Shown in pieces: positions 8,557-16,945 of a DNA stretch of 64,000 nucleotides. The notes under the pieces are model-generated. The model saw only the letters and a list, made by a program, of their open reading frames with translations, was not told the DNA's origin and ran no database searches. Each line of letters opens with the position of its first letter. Position 1 is the stretch's first letter. This DNA comes from Paenarthrobacter ilicis (lineage in GTDB: Bacteria > Actinomycetota > Actinomycetes > Actinomycetales > Micrococcaceae). The stretch covers positions 2,294,001 to 2,358,000 of the forward strand of contig NZ_JAFBCD010000001.1 of assembly GCF_016907545.1 (NCBI RefSeq), read 5' to 3'. Both the position numbers and the translations under genes were made by a program.

Positions 8557-9384
8557 ATGACAAGCATCTCCAGGAGCGGGCTCTTCGAACTCCTCGACAT
8601 CACGGGCCAGGATGCCGAGGCCTGCAGCGCACTTTTGGACACCCCACCGGACGCTGCTGTCCAACGGGCTGTCGATGCCATGCAAACCCGCCTGGGTACT
8701 TTTACGTCCCACGGAATCCCTGCCGAAGAAGAGCGGGAGGAGGTCTGGATCGAAGCATTGCTGCGATTCGCACCAACGGTTCACGCCTACCACGCTGAAC
8801 TGGGGATCAGTCCTGGGATTTCGGCAGCGTCCTTGGGCGATGTCGGGCTGCAATTACGGATCAACAGGACAGTTCACGGGCGCTTCGGGCTGGATACGTG
8901 GAGCTGGCTGACTCTTCACATGGTGGGAAACCTTTTCCGCCTGGGACGGCTCCAGTTTCATCTGGTCACCAGTGACGGCACCTTGGGCAGGCCGGAGCAA
9001 CCGGAGTGGACACTGGGTGTTCATATTCCTGAAGGCGGCAGTCTGTCCCCTGCACTGGTGGACGAAAGTTTCGCGGAAGCCCGCCAATTTTTCGGGCATC
9101 ACTTTCCGGACAAGCACGTTCACACCGCAACCTGCGACTCCTGGATGCTTGACCCATACTTGGTAGCCAGGCTTCCGGGCAGCAACATCGCATCCTTCGC
9201 GCAACGCTTTGTGGTGGATCGTTGCTCCGATGCCCCAACGGATGCCGTGTACTTCACCTTCAGGCAACGCGGCTTGGAGAATCTGGCCGCCTTGCCGCGG
9301 GACACAACTCTCCAAAGGGTGGTACTGGAACGTATTGACGACGGCGGAACCTGGCAACTGGGGCACGGTCACCTGGAGTTGTAA
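8557..9384 (+). CDS. Acyltransferase domain-containing protein (GNAT-like, two-domain)
   Basis: A 275-residue soluble protein resembling the actinobacterial group with an N-acyltransferase N-terminal helical domain (about 1-120) followed by a GNAT-like C-terminal domain (about 130-270). The second domain carries LRINRTVHGRFGLDTWSWLT, LGRLQFHLV, GVHIPEGGSLSPALVDES and the acyl-CoA-region-like FGHHFPDKHVHTATCDSWMLD. The substrate is unknown. It starts 13 bases after def, so a link to N-terminal protein processing is possible but not shown. Its last 16 bases overlap the end of the convergent HNH gene. Confidence 0.7.
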   Translation: MTSISRSGLFELLDITGQDAEACSALLDTPPDAAVQRAVDAMQTRLGTFTSHGIPAEEEREEVWIEALLRFAPTVHAYHAELGISPGISAASLGDVGLQLRINRTVHGRFGLDTWSWLTLHMVGNLFRLGRLQFHLVTSDGTLGRPEQPEWTLGVHIPEGGSLSPALVDESFAEARQFFGHHFPDKHVHTATCDSWMLDPYLVARLPGSNIASFAQRFVVDRCSDAPTDAVYFTFRQRGLENLAALPRDTTLQRVVLERIDDGGTWQLGHGHLEL

Positions 9385-10169
9385 ATCGTTTCCTGCCCCG
9401 GGCACGAGGCGAGGACGCGGCCCATGGCTTCCTTTTCGGCCGCGGTGACCCACAACTTGTAGGCGCTTTTGACCGAAATCTGGCGTGCGACGTAGTGGCA
9501 CCGGAAGTTCTTATTGGCCGGCAACCATGTAGCGGCATCCCCCGCGCCCTTTTTCTGGTTCGCGGGACCGTCTGCTGCCACGAGGTTCAGCGGATCATTG
9601 GCCAGCATCTGACGTTGTTGTGCCGTTAATTGCTGCGCACCCTTCTGCCATGCATCCGCGAGGGCCACCACGTGGTCAATCTGCACAGCGGCACTTGTCT
9701 CTTGTCCCCGCCGGAAGCTCACGGCGACGCCGGTGTACGGTTCTGCGAAATCGCCGGACGCGACCCTGCACAAGGATCCCTCCGTGAACTGAACGCCGGA
9801 AAGGTCCCTCCTCAAGATGTCGTTCCGCGTATCACAGCCGTTCCGGTCCACGTCTGCCCACGCTTGCCCGAAGGCTGCCCGGTCGTAATCCGAAGAGGGC
9901 GCCCTGCCCTTCACGTCGAGCTTCGCAAGGGCGTCCAAGGCACGCCCGGGAGCAACCTTCGGCACTCCGTTGATGGGCTTCATGAAATCGGGGTTGAGGA
10001 CCGGCGCCTCCGTTGGCCCACCTGTTGCGCTGCCCGCGGCGTCGAATTGTCCCGTGGTGAAGAACCACCCCACCCCGGAAACCACCAGGACGGCGGCCAT
10101 AACGAGGATTGTCCAAGCTTGCCGTGACCGGCGTCGGGCACGGGTGTAGGCGGTCCATGTGGTACTCAA
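9369..10169 (-). CDS. HNH endonuclease family protein (DUF1524), membrane-anchored
   Basis: A 266-residue protein with a basic N-terminus (YTRARRRSRQ) and one hydrophobic segment (about 20-40), which suggests a signal anchor or secreted nuclease. The C-terminal domain is of the DUF1524/GmrSD C-terminal type, with a His-Asn-His-like metal site: QIDHVVALADAW, NDPLNLVAADGPANQKKG and later NFRCHYVARQISVK. Secreted nucleases of this type are frequent in actinobacteria and are usually linked to nutrient scavenging rather than restriction; no methylase or restriction partner is present here. The stop overlaps the convergent acyltransferase gene by 16 bases. Confidence 0.8.
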   Translation of the reverse strand: MSTTWTAYTRARRRSRQAWTILVMAAVLVVSGVGWFFTTGQFDAAGSATGGPTEAPVLNPDFMKPINGVPKVAPGRALDALAKLDVKGRAPSSDYDRAAFGQAWADVDRNGCDTRNDILRRDLSGVQFTEGSLCRVASGDFAEPYTGVAVSFRRGQETSAAVQIDHVVALADAWQKGAQQLTAQQRQMLANDPLNLVAADGPANQKKGAGDAATWLPANKNFRCHYVARQISVKSAYKLWVTAAEKEAMGRVLASCPGQETIYNSR

Positions 10170-10180
10170 GGGGCTCCAGT

Positions 10181-10220
10181 CAAAGGAAAAAGGCTTGCCC
10201 TACGAGCGTAGGACAAGCCT
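10181..10220 (-). terminator. Intrinsic terminator, minus strand
   Basis: The stem AGGCTTGTCCTAC / GTAGGGCAAGCCT (one wobble) with a short GCTC loop is followed on the minus strand by TTTTTCC. It lies 60 bases past the stop of the small coiled-coil gene and ends that minus-strand transcript just before the HNH gene start. Confidence 0.8.
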
Positions 10221-10280
10221 CCGACAATAAGAGTCGGTTTCCACAGTGTGCAGGAACAGTGACCCCTGGCAGATGTGGAC

Positions 10281-10490
10281 CTATTGCTCCCTGGTGACCC
10301 TTTGCAGGTCCTCGGTGGCGGTATCAAGCAGCGTTCGCAGTTGCTCCACGCGCTGATCCGTCACGTCTCCGGCGGCGTTGGCCGCGACGGCCTGATCCAG
10401 AAGTTTCTGGGCCTGCTTGTGATTGGCACGTGCCACATCCAGCGCGTGCTCCAAAGTGGTCTGGTGCTCAAGGGTTGATTCGTTTTCCAT
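10281..10490 (-). CDS. Small coiled-coil hypothetical protein
   Basis: A 69-residue acidic, helix-rich protein made of Leu/Ala heptad-like spacing (LEHALDVARANHKQAQKLL, VEQLRTLLDTATEDLQRV). No Cys, no membrane segment and no known motif. The start ATG at 10490 is followed by MENESTLEHQ. It lies downstream of gap on the same strand (75 bases from the gap stop), with its own terminator downstream, so it could be the last gene of that transcript. The function is unknown; length and codon use support a real gene. Confidence 0.6.
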   Translation of the reverse strand: MENESTLEHQTTLEHALDVARANHKQAQKLLDQAVAANAAGDVTDQRVEQLRTLLDTATEDLQRVTREQ

Positions 10491-10564
10491 GCCCCCATTG
10501 TCATCAGGTTCCCCGGCCGGCGCCAGTGAGCCAGCCGGGAAATCCCTGAAAACTTACCCCGTTT

Positions 10565-12052
10565 TTAGGCGTCTGCCGTTTCCAGCACTGCGATGGGAGC
10601 AATGACGTCCTTGGCGGGGAAGGACGGCGGGTTTACTCCGGCCATTTCTTCCATGACGCGCACAACCTGGCAGGAGTACCCGAACTCGTTGTCGTACCAA
10701 ACGTAGAGAACAAGGTTCTTGTCGTTGGAAATGGTCGCCAGTCCGTCCACGATGCCGGCGCGGCGGGAACCAACGAAGTCGGTGGAGACCACGTCCGGAG
10801 AGTCGATGTAATCGATCTGCTTGCGAAGATCAGAGTGCAGGGACATCTCGCGGAGGTAGTCGTTGACTTCCTCGCGGGTGGTGCCGCTCTCCAGGTTCAG
10901 GTTCAGGATGGCCATGGAGACATCCGGGGTGGGAACGCGGATGGCATTGCCCGTGAGCTTGCCCTGCAGTTCCGGAAGCGCCTTGGCCACGGCCTTGGCG
11001 GCTCCGGTTTCGGTGATCACCATGTTGAGGGCGGCAGAACGTCCCCGGCGGTCACCCTTGTGGAAGTTGTCAATCAGGTTCTGGTCATTCGTGAACGAGT
11101 GGACCGTTTCCACGTGGCCATGAATGATGCCGAACTTGTCGTTGATGGCCTTCAGCACCGGGGTGATGGCGTTGGTGGTGCAGGAGGCCGCCGTGACGAT
11201 CTGGTCATCGTTGGAAATATCGCGGTGGTTGATGCCATGAACAATGTTCTTCAAGTCGCCCTTGCCCGGGGCGGTCAGCAGGACGCGGGCGGCGCCTTTG
11301 CTCTTCAGGTGCTGGGAGAGCCCTTCGGCATCGCGCCAGCGGCCCGTGTTGTCCACCACCAGGGCGTCCTTGATGCCGTAGGCCGTGTAATCGACCGTTG
11401 CCGGGTTGTCGGAGTAAATGACCTGGACCTGGACACCGTTGGCGGTAATGGTGTTGGCTTCTTCATCCACACGGATGGTGCCTTCGAAGGAACCGTGGAC
11501 GGAATCGCGGCGCAGCAGGCTGGCACGCTTGACCAGATCGTTCTCGGCGCCCTTGCGGACGACGATGGCGCGGAGGCGCAGGCCATGGCCGCCACCTGCC
11601 TTTTCGATGAGGAGACGGGCCAGCAGGCGGCCGATGCGGCCGAAGCCGTAAAGGACGACGTCGGTGCTGGTGCGGTCGTCCGCTCCGCGCTTGCCTACGA
11701 CGTCGGCAAGTTCCGCACGCAAGTACTCGTCCAGCGAAGCGCCATTGCCTTCAGCCCGGTACTTCTCCGTCAGACGCGCAATGTCGATCGCTGCGGCGCC
11801 CAGTTCCAACTCGGACAGGGCGTTGAGCAGGGGTGCGGTTTCTTCGAGCAGAAGCTCGTGGTTGCTCATCCGGCGCGCAAAGCGGTGGGCCTTCAGGATG
11901 TTCATGGTGGACTTGTTGATCAAGCTCCGGCCATGGATGCTGGTGACCACGTTGTTTTCCCGGTACAGCCGGCCGATCACCGGAATCATGGCTTCGGCGA
12001 GAGCCTCCCGGCCCATCCACTTATCAAGACAAGAATCTGACGTCTGGCTCAC
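10565..12052 (-). CDS. gap: Glyceraldehyde-3-phosphate dehydrogenase, long form (GapB-like)
   Basis: Oxidative phosphorylation of glyceraldehyde-3-phosphate, or the reverse in gluconeogenesis. The 495-residue protein has an N-terminal extension of about 125 residues absent from classical 330-residue GAPDH, then the NAD(P) Rossmann motif LYGFGRIGRLLARLL. The catalytic motif is ASCTTNAITP with Cys291, and the partner His is in VETVHSFTND. The end WYDNEFGYSCQVVR is canonical. This architecture matches the corynebacterial GapB type (about 480 residues). GTG 12052 is chosen as start because AAGGAAGGT lies 8 bases upstream; longer frames lack a ribosome binding site. rnpB lies upstream on the same strand. 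Confidence 0.92.
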   Translation of the reverse strand: MSQTSDSCLDKWMGREALAEAMIPVIGRLYRENNVVTSIHGRSLINKSTMNILKAHRFARRMSNHELLLEETAPLLNALSELELGAAAIDIARLTEKYRAEGNGASLDEYLRAELADVVGKRGADDRTSTDVVLYGFGRIGRLLARLLIEKAGGGHGLRLRAIVVRKGAENDLVKRASLLRRDSVHGSFEGTIRVDEEANTITANGVQVQVIYSDNPATVDYTAYGIKDALVVDNTGRWRDAEGLSQHLKSKGAARVLLTAPGKGDLKNIVHGINHRDISNDDQIVTAASCTTNAITPVLKAINDKFGIIHGHVETVHSFTNDQNLIDNFHKGDRRGRSAALNMVITETGAAKAVAKALPELQGKLTGNAIRVPTPDVSMAILNLNLESGTTREEVNDYLREMSLHSDLRKQIDYIDSPDVVSTDFVGSRRAGIVDGLATISNDKNLVLYVWYDNEFGYSCQVVRVMEEMAGVNPPSFPAKDVIAPIAVLETADA

Positions 12053-12316
12053 AGAACTACCTTCCTTGGTCAACCACATACGTCCTCGTATGCAGATGGC
12101 AGCGGCCGCCCGGAGTAGTCCTGCGGCACATGCGCCGGCGGGCTTCGGTCCACCCACAGCGCCTTGAACGAGAGCAAAGAAAATCCGCCGGCTGCGAACG
12201 CAGTCCCGGCGGCAGAACATCTACGTTCAGTAACCATTCTAGGGTGGAAAGGGTCTTGCTGGTTCTCTACCAGGCGTGAAATCACTCACAGGGCCGCCGC
12301 TGAGGCAGTCATAAAT

Positions 12317-12710
12317 GGATGGGTCGACCGATACGCCGGGTTCTGTCATCCCTCGCCGTTGCCAACAAGGGAGTAGCGGCCATCCATCTACGAACGCCGT
12401 TGCCGACGCCCTCCAGCAGCCTACCCGGACACTCGGGCGGGCAGCCCTCGAACGTGTCCTGTCTGGCCTTGCTCCGGGTGGGGTTTACCTAGCCTCCCCG
12501 GTCACCCAGGGAGCTGGTGGTCTCTTACACCACCGTTTCACCCTTACCTGCCGCAACCGGTGCAATACCGGAAAGCACAGGCGGTCTATTCTCTGTGGCA
12601 CTGGCCTGCGGGTTACCCCGAGTGGGCGTTACCCACCACCCTGCCCTGTGGAGCCCGGACGTTCCTCGAGCCACTTGCGTGACGCGCGGCCGCCTGGTCG
12701 ACCCATCCGC
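12317..12710 (-). ncRNA. rnpB: RNase P RNA (class A)
   Basis: Catalytic RNA that matures tRNA 5' ends. On the minus strand the 5' end GGATGGGTCGACC and the 3' end GGTCGACCCATCC form helix P1. The conserved core is recognisable: GAGGAACGTCCGGGCTCC near the 5' end, the ACAGAGAATAGACCGCC block, GGTAAGGGTGAAACGGTGG with GTGTAAGAGACCACC, and the 3' segment GAACCCGGCGTATCGGTCG. The GAACGTCC form replaces the more common GAAAGTCC and is, to my knowledge, seen in other high-GC actinobacteria. Apparent reading frames in this interval are spurious. End coordinates may be off by a few bases. Confidence 0.95.
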
Positions 12711-12715
12711 AGTCC

Positions 12716-12744
12716 AGTCTACCGGCGTCGGAACCTTCCAAAGT
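12716..12744 (-). promoter_or_regulatory. Candidate rnpB promoter
   Basis: On the minus strand TAGACT (a good -10) ends about 6 bases before the predicted 5' end of RNase P RNA. ACTTTG lies 17 bases further upstream as a weak -35. The position relative to the mature RNA is what supports it. Confidence 0.4.
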
Positions 12745-12763
12745 CCGACGGTAATATCGACTG

Positions 12764-13528
12764 GTGCTGATTCTGCTGCCGCCATCCGAAGGCAAGACCC
12801 CCGCAACCAAAGGCCCCTCCGTCGATTGGGATTCGCTGAGCTTTCCCGAACTGAACCAGTACCGGGCGGCGGTTCTTGAGGCGCTGGGAACCGTCAGCGC
12901 GCATGAGGATGCCCTGGCGTTGCTGGGCGTCGGCCCCTCCTTGCGGGACGACGTCGAACGCAATACGCGCCTCCACGCTGAACCGGCTGCTCCCGCCCAC
13001 CAGGTCTATTCGGGCGTCCTCTACGATGCTTTGGGATATGACAGCATGACGCCCACGCAACGCCGGAAGGCAACCGAATCGATCCTTGTTGTCTCTGCCC
13101 TGTGGGGAGCCATCGGCTTTGGCGACCATGTTCCCGCCTACCGCCTGTCCATGGGAACTGCACTGCCCGACGTCGGACGCCTGGCTTCCTACTGGAAGCC
13201 CCAGCTCAGCGCGGCCCTGGCCGGGCGCGCTGCAGATGAGCTTCTGGTGGATTGCCGCTCCAGCACTTACGCCGCGGCCTGGGCTCCACCTCCGGGGCAA
13301 ACAGTAAACGTGAATGTCTTCAGCGAGGCGAACGGAAAACGGACGGTGGTGAGCCACTTCGCCAAGCACACCCGCGGCGAACTGGCACGGCACCTGCTGA
13401 CGCGCCGCGGCAAGGCTCCGGCAACGCCGGAACAGCTGGCCAAAGCAGCGCGGGAAAAATGGAATGCCGAACTGTTACAGGCCACGGCCCGGAAGCCGCA
13501 CGCACTGAACATTATTCTGGCGGGCTAG
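12764..13528 (+). CDS. yaaA: Peroxide stress protein YaaA (UPF0246)
   Basis: Family members lower intracellular free iron and bind DNA during peroxide stress. The 254-residue protein starts with the signature LILLPPSEGKTPATKG and keeps the family blocks YSGVLYDALGYDSM, LWGAIGFGDHVPAYRL, VDCRSSTYAAAW and FAKHTRGELARHLL. Full length. GTG start at 12764, divergent from rnpB with about 50 bases between. The last 4 bases overlap the convergent zinc-ribbon-like gene. Confidence 0.9.
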   Translation: MLILLPPSEGKTPATKGPSVDWDSLSFPELNQYRAAVLEALGTVSAHEDALALLGVGPSLRDDVERNTRLHAEPAAPAHQVYSGVLYDALGYDSMTPTQRRKATESILVVSALWGAIGFGDHVPAYRLSMGTALPDVGRLASYWKPQLSAALAGRAADELLVDCRSSTYAAAWAPPPGQTVNVNVFSEANGKRTVVSHFAKHTRGELARHLLTRRGKAPATPEQLAKAAREKWNAELLQATARKPHALNIILAG

Positions 13529-14262
13529 TTCCACTCCGCCGAGCGGACCAGGATCACGCCTGAATCCGGGCAAAAGACGATCTCGTCCTCGGCTGCGGCT
13601 TTAACCTCCGCGAGGTCGCCAGGGCTCAGCATCATGCCCGAGCCCTCCGACTTTCCGTGGAACAGCCGGGCGGCGCCAACGCCGCGCTTGGCAATGGTTT
13701 TCTCGTACACGGCAAGCATTCCAGTGTCCAGGGAATCCGCGAAAGCGGCCCGCTGTCCACGAACCACGGTTTCTTCAGCTGCAATTTCGGCGATGGCCTC
13801 GTCAAGCTCGGCCCGGATACTGCCAAAAGAACCCTGGATGTCATCAACGATCGCCTGCTGGGCCGACTGGCGCTCCCGCAGCGAGTCCAGGCGCTCAAGG
13901 ATCTCAAGTTCCACGTCTTCCAGATCGGACCGGCGCTTGTTCAGCGAGGCAATGTCGTTTTGCAGGGCCACAAGATCCTTGGAAAGGCCGGTACCGCTGT
14001 TCAGCCGTGTTTCGTCCCGTTGAATCCGGGACGCAACCTGCTCGACGTCGGCTTCCGCCCGCCGCAGTTCGGCCTCGGCGTCATGCACGGCAACCTTGGC
14101 CGAGCCCAACTCCCCGTTAGCCACACCAAGCGCATCCGTCAGGTCAGTGATGCGGGGATCCGTCTCCAGGACTTTGCGCCGACCCGCCAACGATTTCAGC
14201 TTGGCATCCAGCCCCTGCAGTTCAAGCAATTTCAGTTGTTCTGCCGGTGCTGCTTTCGCCAC
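13525..14262 (-). CDS. Coiled-coil protein of the C4-zinc-ribbon (CT398-like) family, ribbon degenerate
   Basis: A 245-residue cytoplasmic protein whose first about 175 residues form a long antiparallel coiled coil (LKLLELQGLDAKLKSL through EAELRRAEADVEQVASRI and beyond). Family members end in a C-x2-C ... C-x2-C zinc ribbon. Here the corresponding region reads FHGKSEGSGMMLSPGDLAEV then EIVFCPDSGVILVRS, so only one Cys remains and zinc binding is unlikely. The downstream position behind a Nif3-like gene is the conserved arrangement in actinobacteria, and I infer both are co-transcribed (88-base gap). The family's molecular role is not established. Confidence 0.82.
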   Translation of the reverse strand: MAKAAPAEQLKLLELQGLDAKLKSLAGRRKVLETDPRITDLTDALGVANGELGSAKVAVHDAEAELRRAEADVEQVASRIQRDETRLNSGTGLSKDLVALQNDIASLNKRRSDLEDVELEILERLDSLRERQSAQQAIVDDIQGSFGSIRAELDEAIAEIAAEETVVRGQRAAFADSLDTGMLAVYEKTIAKRGVGAARLFHGKSEGSGMMLSPGDLAEVKAAAEDEIVFCPDSGVILVRSAEWN

Positions 14263-14350
14263 GCTTGCCTCCGCTTGCTCATTGCCGGCCTGCCGTTCAG
14301 GTCCAGCCGGACGGGATCATCTTCACGAGCCGTCCTTATGTCCTTAGACT

Positions 14351-15262
14351 CTAGTCGCCGCCGGGAGTGAGTATGAAGTCCCACGGATCACTGTTGATGC
14401 CGCTGACACGGATTTCGACGTCGAAGCCCTGGTCCGCGAGCACGTTTCCCAAGGCACCCGCTGCCGCAGGAAGCCACAGCCATTCGCTGGCGAAGTGTGA
14501 AACGTCAATGAGATAAGGGCGTCCATTGCCGGAACCCTCCCTGGCCTCGGACGCGGGATGGTGACGCATGTCCGCGGTGACGTACACATCAGCGTTGCTG
14601 GCCCCCACGGCGTCCAGGAGGCTGTCCCCGGCGCCGCCGCAGACGGCTACCCGCCGCACCAATCCATCCTTGTCGCCGGCGACGCGCACTCCCCCGGCCA
14701 CGGCCGGAAGGATTTCGAAGACGCGTGCTGCAAAATCCCCCAGGGTGGTCAGCTCAGCAAGATCGCCCACCCTGCCGATCCCTTCTTCTGGCAGTCCGTT
14801 GCCCGCAGGCGACAGCGGCGTCACGTTGCCCAGCCCCAGGGCGTCCGCCAGGACGTCCGAGACACCGCCTACGGCCGAGTCCCCATTGGTGTGCACCGTG
14901 AGGAGTCCCGTGCCGGCTTCAATCAGGCGGTGGATTGCCAGTCCTTTGGCCGACGTGGCTGCCACCGAATTCACGCCTTTGAGCAGGAGGGGGTGATGCG
15001 TTATCAACAGCCCGGCACCCCATTCGATGGCTTCGTCAATCACCTCGAGGGTGGGGTCCACCGCAAAGAGGACCTTGGTCACCAGGGCATCCGGATGTCC
15101 TGCCACCAGCCCGACTTTGTCCCAGTCTTCCGCCAAAGACTCCGGCCACAGTTCCTCCACAGCGAGCAACACTTCGCCGAGTGTCGGCTCCCCGGACTCT
15201 TCAGCCAAACCGTCGTCATCGCCGGAATCCGCATCGGAAATGTCGGTGTTTACAGCTTCCAT
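14351..15262 (-). CDS. Nif3-like dinuclear metal center protein (DUF34)
   Basis: A 303-residue member of the Nif3/YqfO family; some relatives act as GTP cyclohydrolase I type 2-like or metal-handling enzymes, and the role here is open. The N-terminal metal motif is LLITHHPLLLKG, with two His. The C-terminal metal-binding part is present as VTADMRHHPASEA and VSHFASEW. The middle insertion found in longer homologues is absent. The start MEAVNTDISDADSG at 15262 is preferred over an upstream codon at 15316. The first about 25 residues are acidic and likely disordered. It precedes the zinc-ribbon family gene on the same strand. Confidence 0.88.
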   Translation of the reverse strand: MEAVNTDISDADSGDDDGLAEESGEPTLGEVLLAVEELWPESLAEDWDKVGLVAGHPDALVTKVLFAVDPTLEVIDEAIEWGAGLLITHHPLLLKGVNSVAATSAKGLAIHRLIEAGTGLLTVHTNGDSAVGGVSDVLADALGLGNVTPLSPAGNGLPEEGIGRVGDLAELTTLGDFAARVFEILPAVAGGVRVAGDKDGLVRRVAVCGGAGDSLLDAVGASNADVYVTADMRHHPASEAREGSGNGRPYLIDVSHFASEWLWLPAAAGALGNVLADQGFDVEIRVSGINSDPWDFILTPGGD

Positions 15263-15375
15263 ACTCTTATTCTTACCTACTGGAACAAATGAAGCAGCCT
15301 CGTCCGGGCAGCACACGTTACTGTCCCGTAAGGTGTTGCGGGAATCATCACGGCTTCCCGGACATTGAAGAGGAC

Positions 15376-15900
15376 ATGAAAACTTTCGTACTTGGCGGTG
15401 GCTGCTTCTGGTGCCTGGACGCTGTTTACCAAAAGACCCGGGGTGTCAGCTCAGTGGTGTCCGGTTACACCGGCGGCCATGTCCGCAATCCTGACTACTA
15501 CCAGGTGTGCTCGGGCACGACGGGCCATGCGGAGGTGGTGGCGGTGACCTTTGACGAGACTGTGGTCCCGGAAGAGGTCATCCTGGACATGTTCTTCGCC
15601 CTGCACGACCCCACCACGTTGAACCGGCAAGGATACGACGTCGGGACCCAGTACAGGTCGTCGATGTTCTACACCACTGCCGAGGAGAAGGAACTCTTCG
15701 AGAAGGCGATCGAGCGCGCCCAAGCCCTCTGGACCGATCCGATTGTGACCGAGATCAGCAGGCTTCCCGAGTTCCACGAGGCAGAAGACGTGCACCAGAA
15801 TTACTACGCCAAGTTCCCCTATCAGGGTTACTGCCAGGTGATCATCAACCCGAAGCTGGCCAAGGCCCGGAAATATTACTCTGCATGGCTTACTGCTTAG
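15376..15900 (+). CDS. msrA: Peptide-methionine (S)-S-oxide reductase
   Basis: Repairs methionine-S-sulfoxide in proteins. The 174-residue enzyme begins [18 protein letters not shown], with catalytic Cys10 in the GCFWC motif. The substrate-site residues appear in [19 protein letters not shown], and GHAEVV with DPTTLNRQG are canonical. The end [22 protein letters not shown] keeps a Cys for recycling. GAAGAGG lies 5 bases before the ATG. It is divergent from the Nif3 gene and 67 bases ahead of cysK; both deal with sulfur but each probably has its own promoter. Confidence 0.95.
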   Translation: MKTFVLGGGCFWCLDAVYQKTRGVSSVVSGYTGGHVRNPDYYQVCSGTTGHAEVVAVTFDETVVPEEVILDMFFALHDPTTLNRQGYDVGTQYRSSMFYTTAEEKELFEKAIERAQALWTDPIVTEISRLPEFHEAEDVHQNYYAKFPYQGYCQVIINPKLAKARKYYSAWLTA

Positions 15901-15967
15901 CAAGGTTTCGTTTCCGCTGGTTAGGCTGACCTCAGCATTTCCCTCCTCAGAGACAGGCATAATCTTC

Positions 15968-16903
15968 ATGGCAAGGATCTACGACGACGTCACGCAGCTG
16001 GTGGGCCGCACCCCTCTGGTCCGTTTGAACCGGCTTACCGAAGGCCTCGACGCCACCGTGGCAGTCAAGCTCGAGTTCTACAACCCTGCCAACAGCGTCA
16101 AGGACCGCATCGGTGTGGCCATTGTTGACGCCGCAGAAAAGTCCGGGGCCCTCAAGCCCGGCGGCACCATTGTTGAAGGCACCTCGGGAAACACCGGCAT
16201 CGCCTTGGCCCTGGTGGGCGCAGCACGCGGTTACAAAGTCATCCTCACCATGCCGGAGACCATGTCCACCGAACGCCGCGTCATGTTGCGCGCCTACGGT
16301 GCCGAGATTGTGCTGACCCCCGGCTCCGAAGGCATGCGTGGCGCCGTGGAGAAGGCCCAGGAAATTGTCGCCACCACGGAGAACGCCATCTGGGCGCAGC
16401 AGTTTGCGAATGAAGCAAACCCCGCTATCCACCGTGCCACCACGGCTGAAGAGGTGTGGGATGACACCGACGGCGAAGTGGACATCTTTGTTGCAGGCGT
16501 CGGCACCGGCGGAACCGTCACCGGCGTCGGCCAGGTCCTCAAAGAGCGCAAGCCGGGCGTCCAGATCGTGGCAGTGGAGCCCAAGGATTCGGCCATCCTC
16601 AACGGTGGCGCCCCCGGTCCCCACAAGATCCAGGGCATCGGCGCCAACTTCGTGCCTGAAATCCTGGACACCAACGTCTACGACGAAGTCTTTGACGCCA
16701 CGTTGGAGGATTCCGTCCGGGTTGCCCGGGAACTCGGCGCCAAGGAAGGCATCCTTGGTGGCATCTCCTCAGGTGCCATCGTCTGGGCCGCCCTGGAACT
16801 CGCCAAGCGCCCCGAGAACGCCGGCAAGTTGATCGTGGCAGTGGTCTGCGACTTCGGCGAACGCTACATCTCCACTGTGCTGTTCGACGATATCCGCGGC
16901 TAA
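15968..16903 (+). CDS. cysK: Cysteine synthase A (O-acetylserine sulfhydrylase)
   Basis: PLP enzyme making cysteine from O-acetylserine and sulfide. In the 311-residue protein, [11 protein letters not shown] carries the PLP Lys45, [12 protein letters not shown] is the substrate loop, [10 protein letters not shown] binds the cofactor phosphate, and [10 protein letters not shown] is the C-terminal cofactor site. ATG 15968. cysE follows after 42 bases, giving the complete two-step pathway from serine; the two enzymes form the cysteine synthase complex in other bacteria. Confidence 0.96.
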   Translation: MARIYDDVTQLVGRTPLVRLNRLTEGLDATVAVKLEFYNPANSVKDRIGVAIVDAAEKSGALKPGGTIVEGTSGNTGIALALVGAARGYKVILTMPETMSTERRVMLRAYGAEIVLTPGSEGMRGAVEKAQEIVATTENAIWAQQFANEANPAIHRATTAEEVWDDTDGEVDIFVAGVGTGGTVTGVGQVLKERKPGVQIVAVEPKDSAILNGGAPGPHKIQGIGANFVPEILDTNVYDEVFDATLEDSVRVARELGAKEGILGGISSGAIVWAALELAKRPENAGKLIVAVVCDFGERYISTVLFDDIRG

Positions 16904-16945
16904 CACCAGGCCAGCACCCCCTTCGTTTCCTGTAGAAAGGTCTTT

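Noticed and set aside
9369..10169. HNH gene as part of a restriction or defence system
   Set aside because: No methylase, helicase or GmrS-like partner nearby, and a predicted membrane segment argues against a cytoplasmic restriction role.
10835..12040. 401-codon open frame opposite gap
   Set aside because: Antisense shadow of a clear GAPDH gene; no ribosome binding site or recognisable domain.
12315..12879. Open frames of 151 and 120 codons
   Set aside because: They lie over RNase P RNA, whose conserved blocks explain the sequence.
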